NCBI RefSeq assembly: GCF_002017865.1
Contig: NZ_MTJN01000002.1
Location: 2,542,001-2,606,000, forward strand
Source of the DNA: Rhodoferax fermentans
Lineage (GTDB): Bacteria > Pseudomonadota > Gammaproteobacteria > Burkholderiales > Burkholderiaceae_C
Length of the DNA stretch: 64,000 nucleotides
Direction: 5' to 3'
Shown here: piece after piece, positions 33,051 to 41,536 of the stretch
Numbering within the stretch: the first letter of the stretch is position 1
How the letters are laid out: each line of letters begins with the position of its first letter
Position numbers and translations under genes: made by a program
The notes under the pieces: model-generated
Database searches by the model: none
Seen by the model: only the letters and a program-made list of their open reading frames with translations
What the model was told of the DNA's origin: nothing

Positions 33051-33155
33051 CGGCCGGGTGCTATTGACTCTGCACACATCACGGGTGTGATCGGTCAGTG
33101 AGTGCCGTATTGCAGCCCCTTTCCGTTGGGTACAGAGTTCTAAGCGCCTCATATG

Positions 33156-33199
33156 AAAATTGGCCTCTAGCCCTTTTGTAATAAGGTCTGATAGCTATT
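33156..33199 (+). repeat. Dispersed palindromic repeat, copy 4
   Basis: AAAATTGGCCTCTAGCCCTT then TTGTAATAAGGTCTGATAGC and TATT: full-length copy with one change in the right arm of the hairpin (AAGGTCT for AAGGGCT). Confidence 0.88.
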
Positions 33200-33240
33200 G
33201 ATTGCGTAGTATTTCTGGCTGTTGGGTTCGCGTGGCGCCA

Positions 33241-33384
33241 GGCGGGCGGCGGGGTTACCGTTCTCCGGCCCCCTCGCGGGATACGGTGTGGGTTGAGCGC
33301 TTGTTGGGGTGTTGCCGCTGAGGGTGGTGCGCCGCCAGCCTCATCACGCGAATGGGTTCTGCGCCCGGCAACCCCACCACCCGC
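33241..33384. repeat. Imperfect long inverted repeat
   Basis: GGCGGGCGGCGGGGTTACCG (33241-33260) is inversely repeated as CGGCAACCCCACCACCCGCC near 33366-33385, 17 of 20 matching, about 105 bases apart. The interior has only patchy symmetry. It could be a short non-autonomous mobile element or chance in GC-rich DNA. Confidence 0.4.
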
Positions 33385-33412
33385 CTTCAACGGTGCTGGC
33401 GAGATCTCAAAA

Positions 33413-33448
33413 TATTCCATTGACGGAATAAATTTGATTGACTATAGT
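33413..33448 (+). promoter_or_regulatory. Promoter and operator of the toxin-antitoxin operon
   Basis: Near-consensus sigma-70 promoter: TTGACG (33420-33425), 17-base spacer, TATAGT (33443-33448). A perfect inverted repeat TATTCC-ATTGAC-GGAATA (33413-33430) covers the -35 box, as expected for autorepression by the antitoxin. Expected transcription start is at or next to the toxin ATG at 33455. Confidence 0.8.
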
Positions 33449-33454
33449 CGCCGC

Positions 33455-33820
33455 ATGACATGGGATGTTGAATACACCGACGAGTTTGGTGACTGGTGGG
33501 CGAGCCTGACGGAGGACGAACAGGAAGCGCTGGATGCGAGTGTGCGGCTGCTGGAAGCGCGTGGGCCAGGGCTTGGTTACCCGCACAGCAGTGGTATCAA
33601 CGGCTCCAGGCACAGCCACATGCGGGAACTGCGCACCCAGCAGGGAGGCAAACCGTTGCGCACGCTGTATGCCTTCGACCCACGTCGCTCTGCGATTCTG
33701 CTGATCGGGGGTGACAAAACCGGCAAAGAGCGCTGGTACGACACCCACATTCCCATCGCCGACCAGCTCTACGACCAACATCTTGAGCAACTTCGAAAGG
33801 AAGGATTGATCAATGGCTAA
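33455..33820 (+). CDS. Type II toxin, RelE/HigB family (Gp49-like)
   Basis: 121-residue mRNA-interferase-type toxin. The N-terminus MTWDVEYTDEFGDWWASLTE, the ELRTQQGGKPLRTLYAFDPRR core and the ILLIGGDKTG segment match the phage-derived Gp49/HigB-like family. Toxin-first order and an eight-base overlap with an XRE antitoxin are typical of higBA. The frame is open from 33293, but the promoter lies inside that extension, so ATG 33455 is the start. No ribosome site precedes it, and the mRNA may be leaderless. Confidence 0.9.
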   Translation: MTWDVEYTDEFGDWWASLTEDEQEALDASVRLLEARGPGLGYPHSSGINGSRHSHMRELRTQQGGKPLRTLYAFDPRRSAILLIGGDKTGKERWYDTHIPIADQLYDQHLEQLRKEGLING

Positions 33821-34139
33821 GAAATTCAGTGAGTTACGTGCCCGCATGACACCCCAGGCGCAAGAGCGCTCTGCCGCCCAGGCTGAACGTTTGCTGGCCG
33901 CGATGCCTCTCAACGAACTGCGCCAAGCGCGTGGACTGTCGCAAAAAGTGCTGGCTGACGTGTTACAAGTTCAGCAGCCAGCCATTGCCAAGCTGGAAAA
34001 ACGAACCGATATGTATCTGTCCACCCTGCGCAGCCACATCGAAGCCATGGGGGGGGAACTGGAAGTGATTGCCCGTTTCCCGGACGGTGCGGTCAAGATC
34101 AGCAACTTTGCTGAGCTGGGGCGGTCGTTGGTGGTGTGA
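33813..34139 (+). CDS. XRE-family antitoxin (HigA-like)
   Basis: 108-residue antitoxin with a helix-turn-helix (LRQARGLSQKVLADVLQVQQPAIAKLEKRTDMYLSTL, residues about 37-72, cut here to LSQKVLADVLQ and QPAIAKLEKR). Neutralises the toxin encoded just upstream and probably represses the operon at the TATTCC/GGAATA operator. Start codon overlaps the toxin gene by eight bases. Confidence 0.9.
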   Translation: MAKKFSELRARMTPQAQERSAAQAERLLAAMPLNELRQARGLSQKVLADVLQVQQPAIAKLEKRTDMYLSTLRSHIEAMGGELEVIARFPDGAVKISNFAELGRSLVV

Positions 34140-34236
34140 GACTGCAAGCATCGACTTTTGATGACGAAGCGCTCTTTGCAAGAGCTGCTGACTCCGTAAA
34201 AAGGGATGCAGCGTCTTCTTGTATTTTTTGAGTCGC

Positions 34237-34731
34237 TCAGGAGCGGGAGAACGCTGGCCCACCTATACGTATCAAGATGACAAGTATCCCAATGACCATG
34301 GCGACAAGTGGAAGTGTTCCGTATAAAAAAGCTGGTTCAGCTGCGCTAATCATCACAGCTTGAACTCGTGCGAAAACGGGCAGAACAAGAAAGAAAATGG
34401 ATACAAATGCGATGTCCGATGTCTTCAAGCGTCGCGATCCAAGTACAAGCCAAGCGCACGCGAGCAAACCCACGAAGACAGCTGCGATGATCGGAAGTGC
34501 ATCATCAGAAATAGCTGGAAGAGGTGCGCAATCCCAAGGTCTGAACTTTGGTTGCAAGTAGGCGTTGCACTTGAGTTCTGTTACGCCAGAAACCAAGTAC
34601 TCGCGTGGTACAGCGGCAATCTGCAAAACTGGCACTAACCCAGACAGGAAAAACATGGCACCGGCAGTCCAATTCATGGCCCTAATTGCATAACGTTTGG
34701 CAGTTGTTATCGGCTGGGTGTCGGGTGTCAT
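34237..34731 (-). CDS. Hypothetical four-helix membrane protein
   Basis: 164 residues with four hydrophobic segments (about 20-40, 78-98, 105-125, 140-158) and a loop with two cysteines between the first two (LKCNAYL, PWDCAPL). No family recognised. The base composition here is visibly more AT-rich than in the rest of the window, suggesting recent acquisition. No partner gene. Coding status rests on length and regular membrane topology. Confidence 0.55.
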   Translation of the reverse strand: MTPDTQPITTAKRYAIRAMNWTAGAMFFLSGLVPVLQIAAVPREYLVSGVTELKCNAYLQPKFRPWDCAPLPAISDDALPIIAAVFVGLLACAWLVLGSRRLKTSDIAFVSIFFLVLPVFARVQAVMISAAEPAFLYGTLPLVAMVIGILVILIRIGGPAFSRS

Positions 34732-34823
34732 TGATATTCCGGCAGTGTTGCCGTTGTTTCGATGTCAGAGACACAATCCTATTGGCAAAAAAGCGAGGGT
34801 GTCCGAATTTTTGTGTAAAAGGG

Positions 34824-35243
34824 TCAAAAGCTTTTCAAGACCAGACTTGTCATTGGATGTTGATTTTCTTTGACTCCCTTCAAGCTGTTGACATAGCTCT
34901 CCTTCGGTTTGGGGAGAGTGTTCAGATGAATTTCTATTCCGCCGGTGAGACGAAGCCCATGGGCCGCGACAAATCCAAAAACTTCCTGAGTAACAGCAGG
35001 ATTGGTTGCTGAGTACAGGTTCATTTCCACAAATTTCGCATCTCTGCGATAGATGGGGGCGACCCTGTAACAGTCCTGCGAGTTCTTGCTCCCGCTACAT
35101 ACCTGATGGCTCCTGTTCCCTGAACTGGTATTCCCTTTGGAATCCAACAGTGCTCGCCAGCAGGGGATGGATAGGGGTGGCGGCCGATTTCTGGGCCTTT
35201 GACAGTATGAGGCCGCCGCCCCTACCCTTCCCCTGCCATCCAC
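34824..35243 (-). pseudogene. Probable gene remnant
   Basis: The open frame (139 codons) has two parts. The C-terminal ~70 codons read like a real protein (FVEMNLYSATNPAVTQEV, FGFVAAHGLRLTGGIEIHLN), but the first ~25 codons come from the right arm of the inverted repeat at 35160-35236 and are low-complexity. A segment CSGSKNSQDCYRV could be the start of a lipoprotein that lost its signal peptide. I read this as a decayed or truncated gene; function unknown. Confidence 0.35.
35160..35236. repeat. Inverted repeat with 26-base arms
   Basis: GCAGGGGATGGATAGGGGTG (35160-35179) plus GCGGCC is inversely repeated at 35211-35236, with 23 of 26 positions matching and a 25-base loop. The arms are G-rich/C-rich and would give a very stable cruciform or RNA hairpin. 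Confidence 0.7.
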
Positions 35244-35277
35244 TGTTGCAGCCGGAAACAGTGCCCCATCTGCATAT

Positions 35278-35326
35278 AAAATCGGCCTCTAGCCCTTATT
35301 CATAAAGGGTAGATGGCTATCAAATT
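35278..35326 (+). repeat. Dispersed palindromic repeat, copy 5
   Basis: AAATCGGCCTCTAGCCCTTA then TTCATAAAGGGTAGATGGCT and ATCAAATT: full copy, ending 8 bases beyond the helicase stop codon. Confidence 0.88.
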
Positions 35327-35333
35327 AGAAGAA

Positions 35334-38300
35334 TTACCTCGCCAACGGCTTGAGTAATTCCGCCAGATCACTCTCGCTGAACAGCGGTTCCTTGCGCCCG
35401 ACCGAGCCGCTGTACATGCTGTCGGCCAGTGAGGCTTTGCGCTCTTGCAGTGCCAGGATGCGTTCCTCAATCGTGCCCTGCGCCACCAGTTTGACCACCC
35501 ACACACTTTGCGTCTGGCCGATGCGGTGGGCGCGGTCGGTGGCTTGGGCTTCCACCGCCGGGTTCCACCAGGGATCAAAATGGATCACGGTATCTGCTTG
35601 CGGCAGGTTCAGGCCGGTGCCGCCGGCTTTGAGGCTGATCAGAAACAGCGGCACCGCGCCGCTGGTGAACTGGCCGATGATCTCGTCGCGCTTCTGGCTT
35701 TGACCGGTGAGTTTGACCCACTTTAGGCCGCGTTGTTTGAGCTCGGCCTCGATCAAGGTCAGCATGCTGGTGAACTGCGAGAACAGCAAAATGCGCCGGC
35801 CCTCGGCCAGCATCTCGGGCAGCAGTTCCATCAGTTGGTCGAGCTTGGCCGAAGTTTTGACCTTTTTGGCCGCGTCGAGCTTGAGCAAATGTGGGTCGCA
35901 GCAAACCTGACGCAATTTCAGCAGGGCGTCCAAGATGGTGATTTGTGACTTGGCCAAACCTTTGGTACTGAGCGCCTCGCGCACGGTTTTTTCCATGCCG
36001 AGGCGGATGGTTTCGTACAGGTCGGCTTGTTTGCCTGAGAGCTCGACCCGCATCACGGTTTCCACCTTGGGGGGCAACTCATGCGCCACCAGCGCCTTGG
36101 TGCGGCGCAGCATGAACGGCGTGACCCGCGCGCGCAGCTGCTGCAGTGCTTCGGGGTCACCTTGTTTTTCGATCGGGTTGCGAAACAGCTCGGTAAAACG
36201 TTTCTGGCTGCCCAGAAACCCCGGCATCAAAAAGTGGAACAGGCTCCACAACTCACCCAGGTTGTTTTCCATCGGTGTGCCAGAGAGGCACAGCCGGTGC
36301 CGGGTATTGAGCTCGGCCACGACCTGGGCCGCTTGGGTGGCGGCGTTTTTGATGTTTTGTGCCTCGTCCAGCACCACCAGGTGCCACTGGCCCTGCAACC
36401 AACCTTCGCGGTCACGCGGCAGTAGCGAATAGGGGGCGATGACGATGTGGTGGTCATGGGTGCTGCCACTGACCTCGTGGCGGTCCGCGCCATGGATCAC
36501 CAGGCAACGTAGCTCGGGGCAAAAACGCTCGGCCTCGCGGCGCCAGTTGCCCATCAGGCTCACCGGCGCAATGATCAGCGCGGGTGCGGTCAGGCGGCCC
36601 GCGTCTTTTTCGATCTGGATGTGGGCCAGGGTTTGCAATGTTTTGCCCAGGCCCATGTCGTCGGCCAGGATGCCACCCAGGCCGTATTCGCGCAAAAACT
36701 GCAACCAGTTCACACCCTGTTGTTGGTAGGGGCGCAGTGTGGCTTGTACGCTGGCCGGTATGGCCACCTGCGGCAACTCAGTGCGGCCGCTCAAGCGTTG
36801 TACCAGCTCGCGCAGCTGTTGGGCGCCGTCCCACACCGCGCCTTCGCCGAGTGCGGCGGTGGTGCGCATCGCGTCCAGGCGCGACAGTTTGAGGCTCTCA
36901 CCCGTGAAGTCGTGGGTGTTGTCGCCCACCAGCTCGAGTAACGCACCGAGCCAGGGTTTGAGGTTGTCGGTGGGCAGGCGGATGAAGCCGCCTTCGGGTT
37001 TGGGCAGGTACACAAACGGTGGCAGGTCGGGCAGGCCGGTGGTGGCATCACGCGGGCTCATCGCGGCGGTGCTGATCAGCGTGGGCAGCAGCGGCAGGAT
37101 GTTGTGGCGCTGGCCGTTGATCTCCATGCCCAAACTCAGGTCAAACCAGGGCGAGGTGGCCTCGTCGTCACCCTGCGCTTGTATGTCCACATCCAGGGCG
37201 CTGGCGTGGCTGATCCAGTGGTTCAGGCTCTCGTCGAGCGTGATCTCGAATCCCGCCTCGCGCAGCGGCGCATAGTCGCTGTCGACCAATTGCAGCCAGC
37301 GTTGTTGTGATGTGTTGCCGGGAATACCAAACCCACCGTGGCCCTGGCTGGCAAAACCCCAGTCGCGCAGGCGCACGATGGCTTCCAGCTCAGTTTGGGG
37401 GTCGCGCTGCAGCATGACGCGGCCTTGCGGGCCGTCCACCAGCACGGTGTTGCCCTGGCCCACCCACCAGCCACGGTAACCGGCGTAGTCAAAACTCAGG
37501 TGCATCAGCATCAGGCCGTCGACGCGCACCATGTCTGGCGGTACCGCGTGCAGGTACAGGCAGGCTTTGGGGGTGATGCCCTTGAGAGTGGGCAGTTGCT
37601 CCAGCACCGGCGGCGGTGGCACCGGGCCGAGCTGGGCCATCAGCTCGGGCTGGTACTTTTTGAGTGACTCGGCTTTGAGCGGTGGGGTTTTGAGCAGTAC
37701 TGCAATCTGGCCCAGGCTCATGCCCTGCAGGTCCACCAGACCGCAACGGCCGTTGGCGCTGTCGAGGTACAGCGGCGGGTTGTTCAGGCATAACTTGGCT
37801 TGGCCGTCGCCGAGTTTGGCGCGCAAGGCCCAACCGGCGCGGTGGTTGATGCTCTGGCCCACCTCATACCACTCCCAGCTCAGGGTGAGAGGTTCACCCC
37901 AAGCCACGGGCGCGCCGGGTTGGCTCGGTGGCACCAACACATACAGGCGGCCGGTGCTGGCGGCTTTCTCCAGGATCTGCACACCGTATTTGCCCTCGGG
38001 CGTGATTTTGTTGCGCGCGCTGTAGCTGTAGTAGTACTGGACCGAGCTGCCCGGCATGGCACGCATGAGCTGCAGCACATCGTGGTCAGTGTCGCTGGCC
38101 TGGTCGTAGATCGGCTGGCCGCGCTCGGGCTGGAATTTCATCGCCTTGGCGCGTGACCAGCCACCCACCACCTTGGGGTAGGCGGTGACCACCTCCAGGC
38201 TCAGTTGTGGGCTGGGGCCTTGCGGGTTGAGGACGGACAGCAGGTACAAAAACTGCTCGGGCCGCTCTGCCGGGGCATCGGAGCGGCTGGGTTTGGGCGG

Positions 38301-38807
38301 TGTGGGCAGCGCACTGGTGGTATGGCTGGCGGTGCGGGCCAGTTCACCCAACCAGCGGATCAACTGGTTGTCGGACTCCAGTTGCTCGGCCGCGTGTTGG
38401 CGTGCCACCTCAGCCTGGCGCTGGGCTTCGCGTTGTTCCGGGGTGCTGGCGGCATCGGCGCTTTCGCTGTTCTCCAGCAGCAGTTTGCCCCGGTAGGCTG
38501 CCTTGATCATCAGCGCCACCGCGTGTTTGCACTGGTAACCCACCGGGCAGGTGCAATCGCTGTCCCAACTGCGCAGTTGGCCACCTGTGCCCAGACTGAG
38601 CTCCACCTCCACCTCGTAGGGCTCGTGCTGCGTGCCCTGCACCTCACCTTCCAGCAGCCAGTGTTTCTGGACGGGGGTGATGCTCAGGCTTTGCACCTTC
38701 TGGTTGCGGTACAGGTCCAGCGCCCGGCCATACACCGCGGCACCCGCACGCTGCGCCAGCGAGGCGAGGTCGAGCCAGAGTCCCTGGGGTGCGCCGGTGT
38801 GAGGCAT
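35334..38807 (-). CDS. SNF2-family helicase/ATPase with SWIM zinc finger
   Basis: 1157-residue DNA translocase. N-terminal SWIM zinc finger CTCPVGYQCKH (Cys85, Cys87, Cys93, His95). The helicase core begins about residue 690: Walker A in ADDMGLGKTLQTLAH, motif II LDEAQNIKNAATQ, SGTPMENNLGELWSL, and in the second RecA lobe FSQFTSMLTLIEAEL, SLKAGGTGLNLPQAD and ATDRAHRIGQTQSVWV. Such proteins act in transcription or DNA repair; the exact role is unknown. The ATG lies 2 bases from repeat copy 6. Confidence 0.93.
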   Translation of the reverse strand: MPHTGAPQGLWLDLASLAQRAGAAVYGRALDLYRNQKVQSLSITPVQKHWLLEGEVQGTQHEPYEVEVELSLGTGGQLRSWDSDCTCPVGYQCKHAVALMIKAAYRGKLLLENSESADAASTPEQREAQRQAEVARQHAAEQLESDNQLIRWLGELARTASHTTSALPTPPKPSRSDAPAERPEQFLYLLSVLNPQGPSPQLSLEVVTAYPKVVGGWSRAKAMKFQPERGQPIYDQASDTDHDVLQLMRAMPGSSVQYYYSYSARNKITPEGKYGVQILEKAASTGRLYVLVPPSQPGAPVAWGEPLTLSWEWYEVGQSINHRAGWALRAKLGDGQAKLCLNNPPLYLDSANGRCGLVDLQGMSLGQIAVLLKTPPLKAESLKKYQPELMAQLGPVPPPPVLEQLPTLKGITPKACLYLHAVPPDMVRVDGLMLMHLSFDYAGYRGWWVGQGNTVLVDGPQGRVMLQRDPQTELEAIVRLRDWGFASQGHGGFGIPGNTSQQRWLQLVDSDYAPLREAGFEITLDESLNHWISHASALDVDIQAQGDDEATSPWFDLSLGMEINGQRHNILPLLPTLISTAAMSPRDATTGLPDLPPFVYLPKPEGGFIRLPTDNLKPWLGALLELVGDNTHDFTGESLKLSRLDAMRTTAALGEGAVWDGAQQLRELVQRLSGRTELPQVAIPASVQATLRPYQQQGVNWLQFLREYGLGGILADDMGLGKTLQTLAHIQIEKDAGRLTAPALIIAPVSLMGNWRREAERFCPELRCLVIHGADRHEVSGSTHDHHIVIAPYSLLPRDREGWLQGQWHLVVLDEAQNIKNAATQAAQVVAELNTRHRLCLSGTPMENNLGELWSLFHFLMPGFLGSQKRFTELFRNPIEKQGDPEALQQLRARVTPFMLRRTKALVAHELPPKVETVMRVELSGKQADLYETIRLGMEKTVREALSTKGLAKSQITILDALLKLRQVCCDPHLLKLDAAKKVKTSAKLDQLMELLPEMLAEGRRILLFSQFTSMLTLIEAELKQRGLKWVKLTGQSQKRDEIIGQFTSGAVPLFLISLKAGGTGLNLPQADTVIHFDPWWNPAVEAQATDRAHRIGQTQSVWVVKLVAQGTIEERILALQERKASLADSMYSGSVGRKEPLFSESDLAELLKPLAR

Positions 38808-38808
38808 T

Positions 38809-38852
38809 AAATTGGGCTCTAGCCCTTGTTTATAAAGGGTGATTAGCTATAA
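38809..38852 (+). repeat. Dispersed palindromic repeat, copy 6
   Basis: AAATTGGGCTCTAGCCCTTG then TTTATAAAGGGTGATTAGCT and ATAA: fills almost the whole gap between the lipA stop and the helicase start codon. Confidence 0.87.
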
Positions 38853-38866
38853 AAATTGGTGGCGTC

Positions 38867-39862
38867 TCAGAGGCTGGCCATCGCGTGCCCGGCCTGCTGG
38901 TCGGCATGGTAGCTGGAGCGCACCATGGCGCCCACCGCCGCGTGGCTGAAGCCCATCTCGTACGCTTTGGTTTCGAACATCTTGAACACGTCCGGGTGCA
39001 CGTAGCGCTTGACCGTCAGGTGGGCGGTTGAGGGCGCGAGGTATTGGCCGATGGTCAGCATGTTGATGCCGTGGTCACGCATGTCCTGCATGGTCTGCAG
39101 GATTTCCTCGTCGGTTTCGCCCAGGCCAACCATGATGCCGCTCTTGGTGGGCACGTCAGGGAACAGCGCCTTGAACTTCTTGAGCAGGTTCAGGCTGAAC
39201 TGGTAGTCCGAGCCGGGGCGGGCCTCGCGGTACAGGCGCGGGATGGTTTCCAGGTTGTGGTTCATCACGTCGGGTGGTGCGGCTTTGAGGATTTCCAGCG
39301 CACGGTCGTCGCGGCCCCGGAAGTCGGGCACCAGCACCTCGATCTGGGTGTGTGGTGATTTGGCGCGAATCTGTTCGATGCAGGCCACAAAGTGGCCGGC
39401 GCCACCGTCGCGCAGGTCGTCTCGGTCCACGCTGGTGATCACCACGTACTTGAGTTTGAGCTGGGCAATGGTGTTGGCCAGGTTGACCGGTTCGTTCACA
39501 TCCAGCGGGTCGGGGCGGCCATGACCCACGTCACAAAACGGGCAACGCCGGGTGCATTTGTCACCCATGATCATGAAGGTGGCTGTGCCTTTGCCAAAAC
39601 ACTCACCGATGTTGGGGCAGCTGGCTTCTTCACACACGGTGACGAGTTTGTTGCTGCGCAACACGTCCTTGATTTCGTAGAAGCGGGTGCTGGGGCTGCC
39701 GGCCTTGACACGAATCCACTCGGGTTTGCGCAAGATCTCGCCTTGCACCACCTTGACCGGGATGCGCGACAGCTTGGCCGCGGCCTTTTGTTTGGCGGTG
39801 GGGTCGTAGTTTTCGGCGGATTGGGCCACGCGCACGGTGGTGTCGTCAGTGGAGGTGCTCAT
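38867..39862 (-). CDS. lipA: Lipoyl synthase
   Basis: Radical-SAM enzyme inserting two sulfurs into octanoyl groups on lipoyl domains. 331 residues with both clusters: auxiliary Cys77, Cys82, Cys88 ([12 protein letters not shown]) and radical-SAM Cys103, Cys107, Cys110 (CTRRCPFC). The auxiliary cluster's serine is expected in MVRSSYHA near the C-terminus, which is present. Third gene of the ybeD-lipB-lipA operon, 57 bases after lipB. Confidence 0.97.
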   Translation of the reverse strand: MSTSTDDTTVRVAQSAENYDPTAKQKAAAKLSRIPVKVVQGEILRKPEWIRVKAGSPSTRFYEIKDVLRSNKLVTVCEEASCPNIGECFGKGTATFMIMGDKCTRRCPFCDVGHGRPDPLDVNEPVNLANTIAQLKLKYVVITSVDRDDLRDGGAGHFVACIEQIRAKSPHTQIEVLVPDFRGRDDRALEILKAAPPDVMNHNLETIPRLYREARPGSDYQFSLNLLKKFKALFPDVPTKSGIMVGLGETDEEILQTMQDMRDHGINMLTIGQYLAPSTAHLTVKRYVHPDVFKMFETKAYEMGFSHAAVGAMVRSSYHADQQAGHAMASL

Positions 39863-39919
39863 GGTGTTTGTTGGGTGTGTGGTGGCAGGGCGTCGGGTGG
39901 TCTGGCCGTTTGCGAGAGC

Positions 39920-40612
39920 TCAGGGGGCCAGGTAGCGGGCCAGCTGCTGCGCCAGCACGTCTGCCGCCTCTTGCCAGGGGACAAAAACGCCAATTGTAGA
40001 AAGGTCAACGGTTTGCAGCGCCTGGTAGCCGCAGGGGTTGATACGCAAGTAGGGTTCGAGGTCCATCGCCACATTGAGTGCCACGCCGTGGTAGGTGCAG
40101 TTGTGGCTGACCTTGATGCCCAGGGCGCCGATCTTGCCCAGTCCGGTGAAATCCGGTGTGGCGCTGGCGCCTTTTTTGGGCCGCTGCGGCAATAGCGCGT
40201 GGGAGCGTGGGTCGTCCAGGCGCACATAAATGCCAGGCGCGCCCGCCACGCGGTGCCCGGTGACACCAAAGTGCATCAGGGTGCGGATCACCGCCTCTTC
40301 GATGCGGTAGACATACTCCTTGACGAAGTAACCCGCACGTTTGAGGTCAAGCAAAGGGTAGGCCACCACCTGCCCCGGGCCGTGGTAAGTCACCTGGCCG
40401 CCCCGGTTGGTCTGGATGACGGGGATGTCGTCTGGGTTAAAAATATGTTCCTTTTTGCCTGCCAGCCCTTGTGTATAAACAGGAGGGTGCTCACAAATCC
40501 ATAACACGTCTGGCGTTGCTGCTGTTCGCTCGGCGGTAAAAGCCTGCATCGCCTCGTAGGTGGGCAGGTAGTCCACACGCCCGAGAAACTGTGCGCTGGG
40601 AGCCACGGTCAA
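39920..40612 (-). CDS. lipB: Octanoyl-[ACP]:protein N-octanoyltransferase
   Basis: Transfers octanoate from ACP to lipoyl domains, the step before LipA. 230 residues; [12 protein letters not shown], the catalytic lysine in [12 protein letters not shown] and cysteine in RINPCGYQ. Start is a TTG at 40612 that overlaps the ybeD stop; a GTG at 40606 is also possible. No ATG exists before the conserved region. Coupled translation with ybeD is likely. Confidence 0.94.
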   Translation of the reverse strand: MTVAPSAQFLGRVDYLPTYEAMQAFTAERTAATPDVLWICEHPPVYTQGLAGKKEHIFNPDDIPVIQTNRGGQVTYHGPGQVVAYPLLDLKRAGYFVKEYVYRIEEAVIRTLMHFGVTGHRVAGAPGIYVRLDDPRSHALLPQRPKKGASATPDFTGLGKIGALGIKVSHNCTYHGVALNVAMDLEPYLRINPCGYQALQTVDLSTIGVFVPWQEAADVLAQQLARYLAP

Positions 40613-40905
40613 AGCACCACCTTGACCATCGGGTGGGTGGAGAGTGTGCGGTACAGCTCGTCGAGCTGCTCGCGGCTGGTAGCGGTGACGGTGATGGTGA
40701 CACCCAAGTACTTGTCACCCTTGCTGGGGCGCAGCTCGATGGTGCTGGCATCGAAGGCCGGGTCAAAGGAATGGGCAATGTGGGTGATGGCGGCCACCAG
40801 GCCGTCGGTCTTGATACCCATCACCTTGATCGGGAACTGGCTGGGGTAGGTGATCAGTGAGGCTTGTTGTGCGTCGGGTGGGGTGGGTTCTGCGGCTTGG
40901 GTCAT
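40609..40905 (-). CDS. ybeD: YbeD-like DUF493 protein
   Basis: 98-residue ACT-like small protein, generally found upstream of lip[20 protein letters not shown] and [26 protein letters not shown] are typical. Proposed to bind small ligands or proteins; function unsettled. First gene of the lipoylation operon. Confidence 0.92.
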   Translation of the reverse strand: MTQAAEPTPPDAQQASLITYPSQFPIKVMGIKTDGLVAAITHIAHSFDPAFDASTIELRPSKGDKYLGVTITVTATSREQLDELYRTLSTHPMVKVVL

Positions 40906-40950
40906 GGGTGTTTAGCGGTTCTGGCTTTTTTGGCTGAGCGGGTTTCTACC

Positions 40951-40956
40951 TATAAT
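40951..40956 (+). promoter_or_regulatory. -10 box of the ATP synthase operon
   Basis: A perfect TATAAT at 40951-40956, 57 bases before the atpI start. The -35 region is weak (TTTTGG at 40928-40933 with 17-base spacing). It lies in the divergent gap between ybeD and atpI. Confidence 0.6.
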
Positions 40957-41012
40957 CAAAGGCTTGTCTGACAAAAGTCAAAAGTCAAGCTTGTAAACTA
41001 ACCGTAATGTAA

Positions 41013-41522
41013 ATGGCGACAATAGCACCTTCGGGAGCACAGGGCTCTGAGTTCGATGATGGGCCCGAAGTTTTTGTTCCATTAACGCCTGAACAGGCGG
41101 CGGTTATCCGGGCTGCCAATCCCTCGACCTCACCCTGGTGGGTGGTGGTGGGCCAAATTGTGCTGGGTCTGTTGGCAGTTGGTTTGTCTTTGCTTTGGTT
41201 TGATGAAAGAGTTGCCAAATCACTTGCATGTGGTGTGTTGGCGGTGGTGGTTCCTGCGGCCTTGTTTGCGCGTGGGTTGACCAGCCGCTTTGCCAGAGCC
41301 AATGTGGGTGCGGCGGTGGTCAGCTTCTTTTTGTGGGAGCTGGTCAAGATAGTTGTGACGCTGGGCATTCTTTTTGCTGCCCATCGTCTGGTGGCAGATT
41401 TGAGCTGGCCAGCCATGTTGGTTGGTCTGGTGGTTGCCATCAAGGTGTATTGGTTGGCTTTGGCGTTCAGGCGTCCAGGCAAGCCGGTGCAAGTTTTAAC
41501 GCCTCATGGCAAAAGTAACTGA
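41013..41522 (+). CDS. atpI: ATP synthase protein I
   Basis: 169-residue membrane protein with four helices, thought to assist assembly of the c-ring. Begins the atp operon and overlaps no gene; 14 bases before atpB. Poorly conserved by nature; identity rests on position, topology and the LWELVKIVVTLGILF helix. Confidence 0.88.
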   Translation: MATIAPSGAQGSEFDDGPEVFVPLTPEQAAVIRAANPSTSPWWVVVGQIVLGLLAVGLSLLWFDERVAKSLACGVLAVVVPAALFARGLTSRFARANVGAAVVSFFLWELVKIVVTLGILFAAHRLVADLSWPAMLVGLVVAIKVYWLALAFRRPGKPVQVLTPHGKSN

Positions 41523-41536
41523 TTGAAGAGTGACTG

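Larger units (their letters stand above)
33051..33412. other. Gene-free stretch carrying a repeat and a long inverted repeat
   Basis: No convincing ORF. Contains dispersed repeat copy 4 (33156-33199) and an imperfect long inverted repeat (about 33241-33384). The toxin-antitoxin operator begins at 33413. Confidence 0.6.

Noticed and set aside
40457..40490. Sequence resembling the dispersed repeat (CAGCCCTTGTGTATAAACAG) inside lipB
   Set aside because: It encodes the conserved LipB segment [12 protein letters not shown], and the repeat's right half is missing; chance similarity is the simpler explanation.
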